52,976 nucleotides of DNA from Pseudomonadota bacterium (GCA_017464085.1 JAFUEE010000098.1:1-52976); one strand, 5' to 3'. Positions 41,180-49,703 are shown, numbered from the stretch's first letter. Numbers and translations: made by a program. Notes: generated by a model from the letters alone, not told the origin.

Positions 41180-42937
41180 TTATTTGCGCTTTACAAATTC
41201 AGCGATGGTGTCAATCACTTCGGGCACGATGTGAGCAGGGACTGCATATTCGCCGACAAATTTTGAACGCTCTGGTCCCTCAGTCTTTACCGGCATAAAC
41301 AGGTGATTGACATTTGGAATGAGGTGACACTCGATATTGGCATGTTTCTGAGCAGCTTCCTGCCAGGCAGGGTACTCATGCTGCGGGTAAACCTGAACAT
41401 CTTTTTCAGCCTGAAGGACGAGCATCGGCTGTGTCACTTTATCGATGTGAAGCTCTCCACGGGTGGGCTGGAGTGATTTCCAGAACTTGGCAGGAAAGTG
41501 GAGCAGCTGTTTGTCGTCTGGCGTATCCGCACTGAGATTCTTCAGCTCCTGATATTCAGCCTTGAGTTTAAGTTCCTCTTCTTTAAAGGCATTTTCTGGC
41601 ATGACCTCTTTGAACGTTTCAATGAGCTGGACATACAGACCGTCTTCAAGACCGCGCAAAGATCCTGCCATGGCGATGCCGCCCTTGAGCTCCGGATGTC
41701 TGCTGGCAATATAGGGCAACAGATAACCGCCCATGCTGTGACCGAGCACGAAGATATGACTGCCATCCACACGGCTGTCTTTCTGCATCATATCAATCGC
41801 GGCATCGACATCATCCAACACATGAGGTTCGATTGCCCCGCTCAAATCTGTTCCAATTTTGTCTGCATATTCAAAACAGCGTTTATGATAGCGAAGAACA
41901 GCAATGCCTTTGTCTGCCAGGCCGTGCGCAAGGTCGATGAACGGATGATTTGAGAGCAGCGTCTCGTTCATATCGTTGCATCCGCTGCCATGCACGAGGA
42001 TAACGACTGGCGGTTTCTCTGTATTCTTGGGCACTGTCAGCAGGCCTTTGAGCGGCATGTCTGCATCAGCTGTTACAGAAATCGCTGTCTCTGTCCAGAG
42101 TTCAGAAGACGCAGGCGCATAGAGGTCAGGTTTGGCCTCTGGTTCAGAGGCTGCTTCTGTTTTCTGATCTGCTTGATTCAGTTTGTATTTATAATAAAAG
42201 CTTATGAGCTTGCCATCTTCCGTAAACTCGTAAGTCAGCGCGAGCATGCCATTTTCGAAGAGCGATTGATAGACCAATGTCCGTGGCTTCTCTCCAGGCG
42301 TAATATTGACGGCAGAGATAAAGCGCCCGAGTTTTTCCGTTTCATTGCGGATATCATCGAGCTTCGATATTTCCAGCTTGTTTTTTAGACGTTCATCGCA
42401 CATGCCGTGGAAATCATCCCACTTGCGGGCTCTGAACATATCAAAAATCTGCAATGCTTCAGCAGTGCAATCTTTTGGACAAGTATTAATCGCATCTGTT
42501 TTGATAGGCATTTCATAAATGCCATCAAGTTCACCATTAGAAGCATTGCTAACGGTGAATTGTATATAGTTGTTCTCAAACTTGACAAGCGTCTGAATGG
42601 CAAGCGTATTTTTTTGAACGATGGGCAGGCGATAAACAATCTTTTCGAAAGCGCCGCTGGGGGAAATATCTTTTTTCCATACATCGAGCAGCATATCCCC
42701 TGTGATATATTTTTTACTTTCAGAGGTAAACAGCTCCCGAAGCTTATCCCAGTTCTGCGTCCTGAATCTGTGAATTGCAAGATCCGAGCGTTCCATCGCC
42801 TTATCGACATCTGGAATAGATTGATAGGCATTCTCTGTGATGTTCATGGCTGTTTCAGATGCATTTTCGGGCTGTGCCGGCGTTCCGGCGCACCCCATGG
42901 TCAAAAGGAATAGACAGGCAAGCAGATACTTTTTCAT
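41180..42937 (-). CDS. Lipoprotein with two DUF3887-like domains and an alpha/beta hydrolase
   Basis: A 585-residue lipoprotein (MKKYLLACLFLLTMGC). Two related N-terminal domains follow (RTQNWDKLRELFTSESKKYI and RARKWDDFHGMCDERLKNKL), both fitting DUF3887, a fold often attached to extracellular hydrolases. The C-terminal half is an alpha/beta hydrolase of the dienelactone/BD-FAE type: VVILVHGSGCND (oxyanion region), VLRYHKR, nucleophile in LGHSMGGYLLPY, and PNVNHLF carrying the likely catalytic His. The substrate is unknown; probably a surface or periplasmic esterase. ATG 42937 is 22 nt after the fusion gene's stop. An upstream ATG (43003) would overlap that gene and spoil the signal peptide. 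Confidence 0.78.
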   Translation of the reverse strand: MKKYLLACLFLLTMGCAGTPAQPENASETAMNITENAYQSIPDVDKAMERSDLAIHRFRTQNWDKLRELFTSESKKYITGDMLLDVWKKDISPSGAFEKIVYRLPIVQKNTLAIQTLVKFENNYIQFTVSNASNGELDGIYEMPIKTDAINTCPKDCTAEALQIFDMFRARKWDDFHGMCDERLKNKLEISKLDDIRNETEKLGRFISAVNITPGEKPRTLVYQSLFENGMLALTYEFTEDGKLISFYYKYKLNQADQKTEAASEPEAKPDLYAPASSELWTETAISVTADADMPLKGLLTVPKNTEKPPVVILVHGSGCNDMNETLLSNHPFIDLAHGLADKGIAVLRYHKRCFEYADKIGTDLSGAIEPHVLDDVDAAIDMMQKDSRVDGSHIFVLGHSMGGYLLPYIASRHPELKGGIAMAGSLRGLEDGLYVQLIETFKEVMPENAFKEEELKLKAEYQELKNLSADTPDDKQLLHFPAKFWKSLQPTRGELHIDKVTQPMLVLQAEKDVQVYPQHEYPAWQEAAQKHANIECHLIPNVNHLFMPVKTEGPERSKFVGEYAVPAHIVPEVIDTIAEFVKRK

Positions 42938-42959
42938 ACGTCTACCGAACAAAGATGGG

Positions 42960-44525
42960 TTATTGAAGCGTAGCACGTATCGTCTTGAGATCTGTGCCCA
43001 CACCTAGGATGCCAAGCGCATCGTCATTGATGAATATTTCTTCGCATTCGGCGCTTCGACCGCATGCGCTCAAAGCCTGTCGAAACGCTTTTTTGAGGCG
43101 CTGCAGGCGGATCTTCCTGTGGTTGATCGAAAAGAGCAAGGTGGCCTGCGGTGCGGCGACGCGAATGCAGGCGAGAAGCAGATCTTCGAGCGCATCATCG
43201 AGACTGAATACTGATTTTCCGGCCCTGCCAAAACTCGGAGGATCACAGATAATCGTGTCAAATGTCGTGTTGTTCTGAGCACATCTGGACAAATACTTGA
43301 GCGCGTCTTCAGTAATAAACCTGTGTCCGTCCAGGGATAAGCCGTTATGCTCAAAATTCTCGCGCCCCTTGCGAAGCGCAGCAGCGGCAGCATCGATGCT
43401 GACCGTGCCTTCTGTCTTCTCTGAAACAGCCGCGCACAGCGAAAATGCGCATGTATAGGCAAACAGATTGAGCACTTGCCCATGCGCGTGACGAATCACC
43501 CAGGCTCGGTTTTCTCGCTGATCCAGATATAGGCCAGTCGCATTGCCGCTCAGATCAAACTGATACTTCAAGCCGTGCTCTGATGCGAAAAAAGGCTCCG
43601 GAACATTCTTGAATTTCTGTGCAAATTGTCGACACGGATGTATTTTGCCTGGCGCTTCGTGCACGCGATAAGCCCAATCCCTGCACGAAAATCCCTTCAT
43701 CGCTGTATTCGCAAGGACTTTAAGGGATGCCTCTGTCCAGCAAGTATCATTTTCAGGCTCGAGATGCCTGATCAAAAGCATGTCCGCAAGCTTTTCAAGG
43801 ATGACTTCAGGAATGCCACTGTGCTGCGGAACTGCGATGCGGATAGCTTCATCCGACGCAGGTATGTCTATCCTGCGCGAGATATTTTCCAGAATATCGC
43901 GAAGGATCATTTCAAGCGTTGGGCGATCGAGCAGATCGGGCAACGACGCTTCAAACGTAGGCAGATTGGGTTCCGACAGAAGCCTGAGCTTGTGCGCGTG
44001 AAGCCAGAGTCTTTGCGAAAACTCCCCACCCCCATAGAGATCGTCACCCAAAATAGGGCAGCCGGCAAGCGCGCATTGCACGCGAAGCTGATGCGTCATG
44101 CCTGTCTGAAGGTTCAGTTCAAGCAGGGCAAACGGGCCGTATGTTCTCAGGACACGATAGCGCGAACGGCACAGCTTTCCCTGCGGATCCTCGAACGTGC
44201 GGCCATCGCGATGGGTCAGGCGGTGAAGCCATTCACCTGATTCTGCAGCAGGTTTTCTGCATACGAGCGCGCGATAAATCTTGCGAACATTGCGAAGTTC
44301 AAAGGCTTTTGCAAGACGCTCCGCCCCCTGTTCGGTTTTCGAAAACGCAATCACTCCGCTTGTCGCTTTGTCAAGCCGCTGATGCACGCCGAGCTTTATG
44401 CCGCACGCTTCAGATGCAAGCTCGACCGCCCCGATTTCACCAGGCCGGGAGGCATGCGTGAGGAGTTCATGCGGTTTATGGACAACGATAAAGTGATCAT
44501 CTTCATACAGAATGGGAAGAGACAT
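42960..44525 (-). CDS. RluA-type pseudouridine synthase fused to SAM-dependent rRNA-type methyltransferase
   Basis: A 521-residue fusion. Residues 1-200 form an RluA-family pseudouridine synthase: ILYEDDHFIVVHKP, catalytic HQRLDKATSGVIAF, KIYRALV, TGMTHQLRVQCALAGCPILGDDLYGG. After a linker, residues 300-520 form an RlmI/RlmK-like class I methyltransferase: GLYLDQRENRAWV, VLNLFAYTCAFSLCAA (SAM loop), CDPPSFGRAGKSVFSL (catalytic DPPSF), SINHRK. It could modify two positions of one rRNA substrate, or one domain may guide the other. The ATG at 44525 has a weak ribosome-binding site. It is followed at 22 nt by the DUF3887 hydrolase gene. Confidence 0.82.
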   Translation of the reverse strand: MSLPILYEDDHFIVVHKPHELLTHASRPGEIGAVELASEACGIKLGVHQRLDKATSGVIAFSKTEQGAERLAKAFELRNVRKIYRALVCRKPAAESGEWLHRLTHRDGRTFEDPQGKLCRSRYRVLRTYGPFALLELNLQTGMTHQLRVQCALAGCPILGDDLYGGGEFSQRLWLHAHKLRLLSEPNLPTFEASLPDLLDRPTLEMILRDILENISRRIDIPASDEAIRIAVPQHSGIPEVILEKLADMLLIRHLEPENDTCWTEASLKVLANTAMKGFSCRDWAYRVHEAPGKIHPCRQFAQKFKNVPEPFFASEHGLKYQFDLSGNATGLYLDQRENRAWVIRHAHGQVLNLFAYTCAFSLCAAVSEKTEGTVSIDAAAAALRKGRENFEHNGLSLDGHRFITEDALKYLSRCAQNNTTFDTIICDPPSFGRAGKSVFSLDDALEDLLLACIRVAAPQATLLFSINHRKIRLQRLKKAFRQALSACGRSAECEEIFINDDALGILGVGTDLKTIRATLQ

Positions 44526-44593
44526 GGTCGAATATATTTTCCCGTTGTAAAAACAAAGAAAAGCAGCTGATTGAGCAGGGCAGGGGAAGACTC

Positions 44594-44682
44594 CGCCGCG
44601 CGGCTATTTCGCGGCATTCATGGACAAGAGACACGCATCTTGCCTGGAAATGCCGTGAAACGCTCCAACCCTCGACGAATCA
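44594..44682 (-). repeat. Degenerate hairpin related to element 13
   Basis: The left base GCGCGGCTATTTCG matches element 13. The right base GAAACGC...CCCTCGACGAA matches its right flank. Between them, where element 13 has only a 2-nt loop, this copy has an imperfect helix (GCGGCATT near 44611 with AATGCCGT near 44649). ATA has become AAA, so the core is eroded. Confidence 0.5.
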
Positions 44683-44756
44683 CATCATACGGCCTGCGGT
44701 ATGACTGGATCGCCTTAAATTGTGATAACGGAACTTAGACCTTGCAGACGGAAGAT

Positions 44757-45149
44757 TTAAAAATCTTCGAAATTTTCGCCGATATCGACGTTCGATTCTT
44801 CACCGCGCTTGAGATCGGAATCATCAAGTTGCGAGAGATCACAAGGCTTCCAGCTCGAAAGATGATCGTCGAGATCCCTTTCGCGATATTGTATCGGGCG
44901 GTAACCTCGGTGAATCAGCTGCTGAAGAAAACGCGTAAACAGCGATTCCACGCTCACTTCATCAAATACCTTAAAATGAATGACAGGCTGATAGACTGTA
45001 CGCGCAAAGGCCTCTCCCAAAAGCTTTCGCTTGCCACGTGCGCCGCGTACGACTGTCAGCATCAGAACGATGCGCTCTGTGCCCGAAAGCACGTGCGGCG
45101 CGATGTATTCCACTTCGATTTCCCTGAGGTCAAGATCTAGATAAGCCAT
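44757..45149 (-). CDS. Hypothetical protein downstream of glgA
   Basis: A 130-residue acidic cytoplasmic protein with no motif I recognise (MAYLDLDLREIEVEYIAPH..., ending in an Asp/Glu-rich tail). AAGGA 7 nt before the ATG supports translation. It follows glgA by 73 nt on the same strand and may be cotranscribed. No TM segment or signal peptide. Confidence 0.6.
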   Translation of the reverse strand: MAYLDLDLREIEVEYIAPHVLSGTERIVLMLTVVRGARGKRKLLGEAFARTVYQPVIHFKVFDEVSVESLFTRFLQQLIHRGYRPIQYRERDLDDHLSSWKPCDLSQLDDSDLKRGEESNVDIGENFEDF

Positions 45150-45222
45150 ATCAACGTCCTTAGAAATGCTGCAAAACAGCGAAAACTACCTGCACTTTAT
45201 CAGATTGAAGAAAATGCCGCAA

Positions 45223-46707
45223 TCAGTCGATGACACTTCGTCCTGTTTTTCTAAAAATGGCTTCTTTGTAAATCTCGACGTACTGTTCAGCAGAGCCCTG
45301 CCACGAAAACCGCTGCTCCATCGCGCGTCTGCGCAATCCCTCGATCTCGCTCGGCTGATGCGTCCAAAGCTCCAATGCCCAAGCGATCGTGTTGTAGAGC
45401 GCTTCCGGCGTTTGGTCATAATATTTGAACCCTGTGCCGGAATGAAAATAGCCGTCATAATTATAAATGGTGTCATTCAGGCCGCCTACCGCGTGAACGA
45501 TCGGAATCGTCCCATATCTCAAGCTGTAGAGCTGATTCAGACCGCATGGCTCGAACACGCTCGGCATGAGGAAAAAGTCCGATCCCGCTTCGATGCGGTG
45601 CGCGAGCGGATTGCTGTAGCCGATATGGCAGCCGAATTTCTCCGGATATCTGTAAGACATAAGCCGGAAAAAATCTTCCGCCCAGGCTTCGCCGCTACCC
45701 AAAAGCGCGATCTGGATATCGAGCCGCATCAGCGCTTCAAATATCTGTGCCAGCAGACGGATGCCTTTCTGGTCCACAAGGCGCGCCACCAGACCGAACA
45801 AGGGCACATCCGACCGCGGCTCAAGACCAAGCTCTTCCTGAAGCGCATGCTTGCACACGCTCTTGCCATACATATCGTCGATATCATACGGCGCGGTGAT
45901 GTGCTTGTCATGCGCAGGATTCCATTCCTCATAATCGATGCCGTTCAGAACCCCGCGCAACGCGTCACGCCTGTCTCGCACAACGCCTTCAAGCCCGTGA
46001 CCGAACTGCGGCGTCTGTATCTCCGCCGCATAACCATGGCTCACGGCATTGAACAGCGTCGCGTGATAAAGCCCGCCCTTGAGCAGGTTGCACTGATTCT
46101 GCCATTCCAGTTCCAGATGGTTGAAATGCTCCCAGCCGATGTCGAGCACGTTCATCAGACCGGCATAATAACGCCCCTGATATTCCATATTATGAATCGT
46201 CAGAAGCGATGCCGCCTGCCCGAGCGTCTCATCTTGCGCATAGACCGTATTCAGAAATACCGGCACCGCCGCCGTATGCCAGTCGTTGCAGTGGATGACA
46301 TCCGGCGAGAATCCGATCTTCTTGCACAGCACAAGTGCGGCGCGCGACAAGAACACAAAACGGTTGTCATTGTCCAGAAAGCCAGCGCCATTCGGCTCAT
46401 TATAAAGCCCCTTGCGCGCATAGTACTGATCGAAGACGATAAAATAAATAGGCACGTCTGATCCGGGCAGCATGCACTGCCTGACCTCGCACCAAAGCTC
46501 CCCGATCATGCCCATCCATACGCCCATGGCGCCTGGCAGCGCCTCCATGCGATATTTCCACTGGTCGATGCTTCCGTAAAGCGGCATGACGACGCGAACA
46601 TCGTGTCCGAGCTGTTTCAAGAATTTGGGCAATACGCCTGCGACATCTGCAAGCCCGCCGGTTTTGGCGAACGGGACTGCTTCAGAGGCAACCATCAGTA
46701 TCTTCAT
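45223..46707 (-). CDS. glgA: Glycogen synthase
   Basis: A bacterial GT5 glycogen/starch synthase (494 aa; family about 480) that elongates alpha-1,4-glucan from ADP-glucose in the cytoplasm. The N-terminal MKILMVASEAVPFAKTGGLADVAG carries the ADP-glucose-binding KTGGL. Further on are HCNDWHTAAVPVF, LLTIHNMEYQG, GVLNGIDYEEWNP and the C-terminal PSVFEPCGLNQLYSLRYG (E-x7-E catalytic region) and HAVGGLNDTIYNY. ATG 46707 has CGGAG upstream; earlier codons in frame lack family similarity. No other glg gene is adjacent, but three secreted amylases elsewhere in the window fit storage of imported glucan sugars. Confidence 0.92.
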   Translation of the reverse strand: MKILMVASEAVPFAKTGGLADVAGVLPKFLKQLGHDVRVVMPLYGSIDQWKYRMEALPGAMGVWMGMIGELWCEVRQCMLPGSDVPIYFIVFDQYYARKGLYNEPNGAGFLDNDNRFVFLSRAALVLCKKIGFSPDVIHCNDWHTAAVPVFLNTVYAQDETLGQAASLLTIHNMEYQGRYYAGLMNVLDIGWEHFNHLELEWQNQCNLLKGGLYHATLFNAVSHGYAAEIQTPQFGHGLEGVVRDRRDALRGVLNGIDYEEWNPAHDKHITAPYDIDDMYGKSVCKHALQEELGLEPRSDVPLFGLVARLVDQKGIRLLAQIFEALMRLDIQIALLGSGEAWAEDFFRLMSYRYPEKFGCHIGYSNPLAHRIEAGSDFFLMPSVFEPCGLNQLYSLRYGTIPIVHAVGGLNDTIYNYDGYFHSGTGFKYYDQTPEALYNTIAWALELWTHQPSEIEGLRRRAMEQRFSWQGSAEQYVEIYKEAIFRKTGRSVID

Positions 46708-46910
46708 AGTCACTCCGGGAGTTGTAAAAACGCGAACAGGACAGCCATCCTGCGCTTCGCATAGTATCGCATATTTTGAGCGCAAGCGCTAAAATGAAAG
46801 GATATTTGGTGTTTCCACTCTGGAGAGCGTTTTCTTCAGCTTATGCAAGCGCATCATCCCTCTCGCTGATGCTTCGCCTATTTCGCTTCGCTTCATACGG
46901 CTCGCTTTCG

Positions 46911-46945
46911 GGCTATCGGCGGCGCTTTGCGCCTTGCCGATACGC
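46911..46945 (-). repeat. Bulged-G hairpin element 17
   Basis: Inner stem TATCGGC (46914-46920) pairs with GCCGATA (46936-46942), continued by GGCGC/GCGCC (46921-46925/46929-46933) capped by TTT. C46943 is unpaired. The outer stem is short (GC/GC). A more decayed copy with TAT/ATA and an unpaired C lies just left at 46876-46901. Confidence 0.65.
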
Positions 46946-46952
46946 GCCTTTG

Positions 46953-47006
46953 CGCCCGGCTATGTGCTCGCCGCCGTTCCGGGCGGCTGCGCGCATACGC
47001 CGGGCG
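46953..47006 (-). repeat. Bulged-G hairpin element 18 with extended apical helix
   Basis: Outer stem CGCCCGGC (46953-46960) pairs with GCCGGGCG (46999-47006). C46998 is unpaired. Inner stem TATGTGC (46961-46967) pairs with GCGCATA (46991-46997) with one wobble. Apical helix GCCGCC (46970-46975) pairs with GGCGGC (46982-46987). GGCTATGTGCTCG and TGCGCGCATACGCCG are shared with the complement of element 6, but the apical helix is not. Confidence 0.8.
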
Positions 47007-47107
47007 AGTTCTTCTCTAGACAACGCGTAATTCCCTGCGGTGCTTTCTCCATAATTCTCACTTGTAAGGTGAAAATAATTTTACAAAAATAATCCTATAT
47101 AAAAAAG

Positions 47108-47137
47108 TTGACATATTTTATGCAAGGATTTTGCTAA
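47108..47137 (+). promoter_or_regulatory. Candidate promoter of the IS3-type remnant
   Basis: TTGACA (47108-47113), 18-nt spacer, TGCTAA (47132-47137), then GGGGGGTG before the ATG at 47162. It could still drive transcription of the debris downstream. Confidence 0.5.
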
Positions 47138-47161
47138 ATTTGCAAAGCCTTAGGGGGGTGT

Positions 47162-47284
47162 ATGTGTAAGAGAAAACACTATGATCATGAGTTCAAGGTT
47201 CAGGCAGTCAAGCTGGCACTTGAGATTGGTCAAGCGAAAGCCTGCAATGAGCTGGAATTACCGGAAAACACGATTTGTAGTTGA
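47162..47284 (+). pseudogene. IS3-family OrfA, N-terminal fragment
   Basis: Forty codons starting MCKRKHYDHEFKVQAVKLAL, the helix-turn-helix start of IS3-type OrfA (K-R-x-Y-xx-EFKxxAVKL). Similarity stops at LELPENT, near 47270, where IS4-type sequence begins and a stop follows at 47282-47284. The rest of OrfA and all of OrfB are missing. Confidence 0.7.
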
Positions 47285-47701
47285 CGAAACGATCAGGTTA
47301 AACGGCAATCAAACGCCGTTTCGGCTGATTCATTATATCCCTCCTGAAGACCAGCATGTGTATCACTTTATAACAAATGCAATGCATCTACCCGCCCAAA
47401 CCATTGCTGATATTTATAAAGAACGATGGCGGATTGAGCTATTTTTTAAGTGGGTTAAGCAGAATCTAAAAATCAAGACATTCCTTGGTACATCTGCAAA
47501 TGTGGTTATAACTCAGGTCTGGGTCGCGCTTTGTTTATATTTCATTTTAGACTTCATTCGATTCACATCCAAAACCGTTCATTCAATGCGTAAAATTTTG
47601 AATTGGATACGTATTAATTTGTTCTCAAACGAAATTCTCAACGATTATCTCGTATCCAAAATGACGAAACCCATTGCAAATACTCAACTTGCGCTGTTCT
47701 G
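47270..47701 (+). pseudogene. IS4-family transposase, C-terminal fragment joined to IS3 debris
   Basis: The frame carries the last third of an IS4-type DDE transposase: FVVDETIRLNG, HYIPPEDQHVYHFITNAMHL, and the Y-x-x-R-W-x-IE-x-FFKWVKQ-x-L block (DIYKERWRIELFFKW) with the final catalytic Glu. The 5' two thirds are absent and replaced by the IS3 fragment. The 3' end plus flank matches the remnant at 1-130 at roughly 85-90 percent, so the two copies are not recent duplicates of each other. Confidence 0.75.
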
Positions 47702-47794
47702 AAAAGTTGTGGGACAGGAGTGTTTTGTTGATTTCGTCATATAGTGCCAGTCCCTTGGCTGCAAGCAGGTAGCATCAATATAATCAAACTGTCT

Positions 47795-48952
47795 TTATTC
47801 ATTGACGATTTCCCAATATCCGTTGCGCTTGCCGTTCTTGCGTACCAAGATACCCTGTTCGCTTAGCCGGACGGTGATTGACTTGACTGTCCGCTCTGAT
47901 TTGCCAATTTCTGCGGCGATATGTTTCTGGGTGGCAGAAGGCTCTTGCTGGATGACACGTAGCACGGCAATCTCTTCCAAAGTGCAATTTTTGCACTTTG
48001 AAGGAAGCAATAATGCAGAATTTGCACTTTGGAAACCTAAATTTGCACTTTGAGGTCTGTCCGTTGCACTTTGAGGTCTGTCCGTTGCACTTTGGTCTTC
48101 AGTTTCAGGCTTCCAGTCCAAATGCATCTCTCTATTGCGTAGTGGTGTCATTTCGCCAAGTAGCATATTGCGGAAGAACCGCTCCAGGAACAACGTAGTC
48201 TCTGTTATACCCTCCTGCAGGTTACTATAGTTTGCTCGTACTAGTGCATTACGGAAGTACCACGAGTTAGTGGAAAACTGGTCATTGGTCACTTTGAAGC
48301 CCAATGTTTTCAAATACTTAATCATAAAGACTGCAGTGCTACGGGTGTTTCCCTCGCCAAAAGCGTGAATCTGCCAGAGGTTAGCACAGAAGCGAGTCAG
48401 ATGACTGATGGCTTCATCGATACTCTTGCCCTCATAGCTGTAGTTACGCTCCTGTCCCATGTCATACTCCAGAGTCTCACGGATAGTATCGGCACTGGCG
48501 TAATAAACAGTTGCACCTCGTAACACCCATTCATGCTTGGTTATGTTGTAGTCACGTATGCGTCCGGCAAACTTATAGATACCCTCAAACAGACGGCGAT
48601 GGATGGAGGTAAGCTGTGCTGGTGAAAAGTTGAACGTCTGTTCTTGCAGCAGTTCGGTGATGCGTGTAGATACCTTATCGGCTTCTTCAGTTCGTTCACC
48701 CTCTATCTCTTTGCGTCCCGCCAGTGATTTATAGTAACGGTCAATAAGTTGCTTGGCCTCGCTGATGGTGATGTCACCTTCAATATGCCTACGGGCAGTT
48801 TCCAACAGATAGGACGATGTCTTTAGTCCATCAACCTCCTGCAGTCCGATAGCTGTCTGCCACGCTCTGCACCTTTCTTGTTCTTGCGGTTCACCCTGAC
48901 GGATGTATTCGTCGAGTCCTTGTATGTATTTATTCTCTTCTTTCTGTGCCAT
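47795..48952 (-). CDS. Fic-domain protein with C-terminal winged-helix domain
   Basis: A 385-residue protein. The central Fic fold has a variant active-site motif, HAFGEGNTRSTA (HxFx-(D/E)GNxR; catalytic His present), so AMPylation or related transfer is plausible. FNFSPAQLTSIHRRLFEGIYKFAGRIRDYNI is a family hallmark. A linker of SATDRPQ/QSAN repeats leads to a C-terminal helix-turn-helix (SATQKHIAAEIGKSERTVKSITVRL). Such Fic genes are common beside hsdM in Bacteroidetes type I R-M loci, and here it starts 19 nt after a truncated hsdM on the same strand. Codon use and neighbours suggest transfer. The linker DNA contains a phased TTGCACTTTG repeat. Appears intact. Confidence 0.82.
   Translation of the reverse strand: MAQKEENKYIQGLDEYIRQGEPQEQERCRAWQTAIGLQEVDGLKTSSYLLETARRHIEGDITISEAKQLIDRYYKSLAGRKEIEGERTEEADKVSTRITELLQEQTFNFSPAQLTSIHRRLFEGIYKFAGRIRDYNITKHEWVLRGATVYYASADTIRETLEYDMGQERNYSYEGKSIDEAISHLTRFCANLWQIHAFGEGNTRSTAVFMIKYLKTLGFKVTNDQFSTNSWYFRNALVRANYSNLQEGITETTLFLERFFRNMLLGEMTPLRNREMHLDWKPETEDQSATDRPQSATDRPQSANLGFQSANSALLLPSKCKNCTLEEIAVLRVIQQEPSATQKHIAAEIGKSERTVKSITVRLSEQGILVRKNGKRNGYWEIVNE
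47978..48094. repeat. TTGCACTTTG iterons inside the Fic gene
   Basis: Five direct copies of TTGCACTTTG start at 47991, 48022, 48043, 48064 and 48085; the last four are exactly 21 bp apart. One inverted copy (CAAAGTGCAA, 47978-47987) forms a perfect hairpin with the first direct copy (47991-48000). The array encodes the inter-domain linker, just before the winged-helix domain. Confidence 0.85.
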
Positions 48953-48971
48953 GATGCTTCTCTCACTTTGA

Positions 48972-49703
48972 TTATTCTATGCTATAGCCAATTCCCCGAA
49001 ACGCCTCTTCCAGCATCTTCTGTGAGTCTTTCTCGCGCAGCATCAGTTCGCGCATCTCCTGCTGGATGCGCGCCATCGCTTTTGGATAGTCTATCTCCAG
49101 ATCGTGGTCGATGAACTCGATGTACTTACTGGGCACCAGCGTCCAATTGTTCTGCCTGATTTCTTCAATCCCCACACTTCGATAGAGTTCCGGCACAGCA
49201 AAGTTCTTCCCCTCTGTGCCTTTCTTCTGCCACTGATGATAGATATCAGCTACGCGCTGAATCTGCCCCGTAATGAGCTGTACCTTCTTTTTCTGCTCTC
49301 CCTTCACGGGATTCTCCGTCCACTGGCGCAAATCCATAAAGAGGATTTCATGCTCACGGTTGTGCAACATACGTCCATGATACTTTCCGCCTTTCTTGTT
49401 TTGGTTCAGAATCCAGAATGTGACACTGATATCCGTTGTGATGAACAATTCTCTTGGCAGAATAATAATGGCTTCCATCTTGTCGTTCTCTATGAGCTTC
49501 TTGCGTATTTCCAGTGCATCGGTATCGCCCAGCGCTCCGTTGGCCAATAAAAATCCCGCTACACCCGTTTTCGGCTTCAAGTGTGAAAGCATGTGCAGCA
49601 TCCAGACATAATTGGCATTGTTTTCGGAAGGTGTCTCATAGTCGCTCCAAACGGTAAAACTGCGCTTGCAGAACAGATTCCGCAAACAGTCCGCATTATA
49701 CAT
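48972..49703 (-). pseudogene. hsdM: Type I restriction-modification methylase HsdM, C-terminal fragment
   Basis: About 225 residues matching the C-terminal part of HsdM: NANYVWMLHMLSHLKPKTGVAGFLLANGAL, EIRKKLIENDKMEAIIILPRELFITTDISVTFWILN, HNREHEILFMDLRQW. The SAM-binding motif and catalytic NPPF, which lie upstream, are missing. Similarity begins near 49665, and the DNA beyond (to 49955) is not methylase. It is therefore inactive as a methylase. The start at 49703 is merely the first ATG. Homologues are typical of Bacteroidetes. The neighbouring Fic gene probably belonged to the same locus; hsdS and hsdR are absent here. Confidence 0.75.

Noticed and set aside
45166..46461. 431-codon plus-strand frame opposite glgA
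   Set aside because: Antisense shadow of a clear glycogen synthase gene.
1..47710. The two IS4 tails as ends of a 47-kb composite transposon
   Set aside because: They are only about 85-90 percent alike, each is incomplete, and the span contains core genes (secA, folK, glgA, mpl). Independent insertions are more likely.
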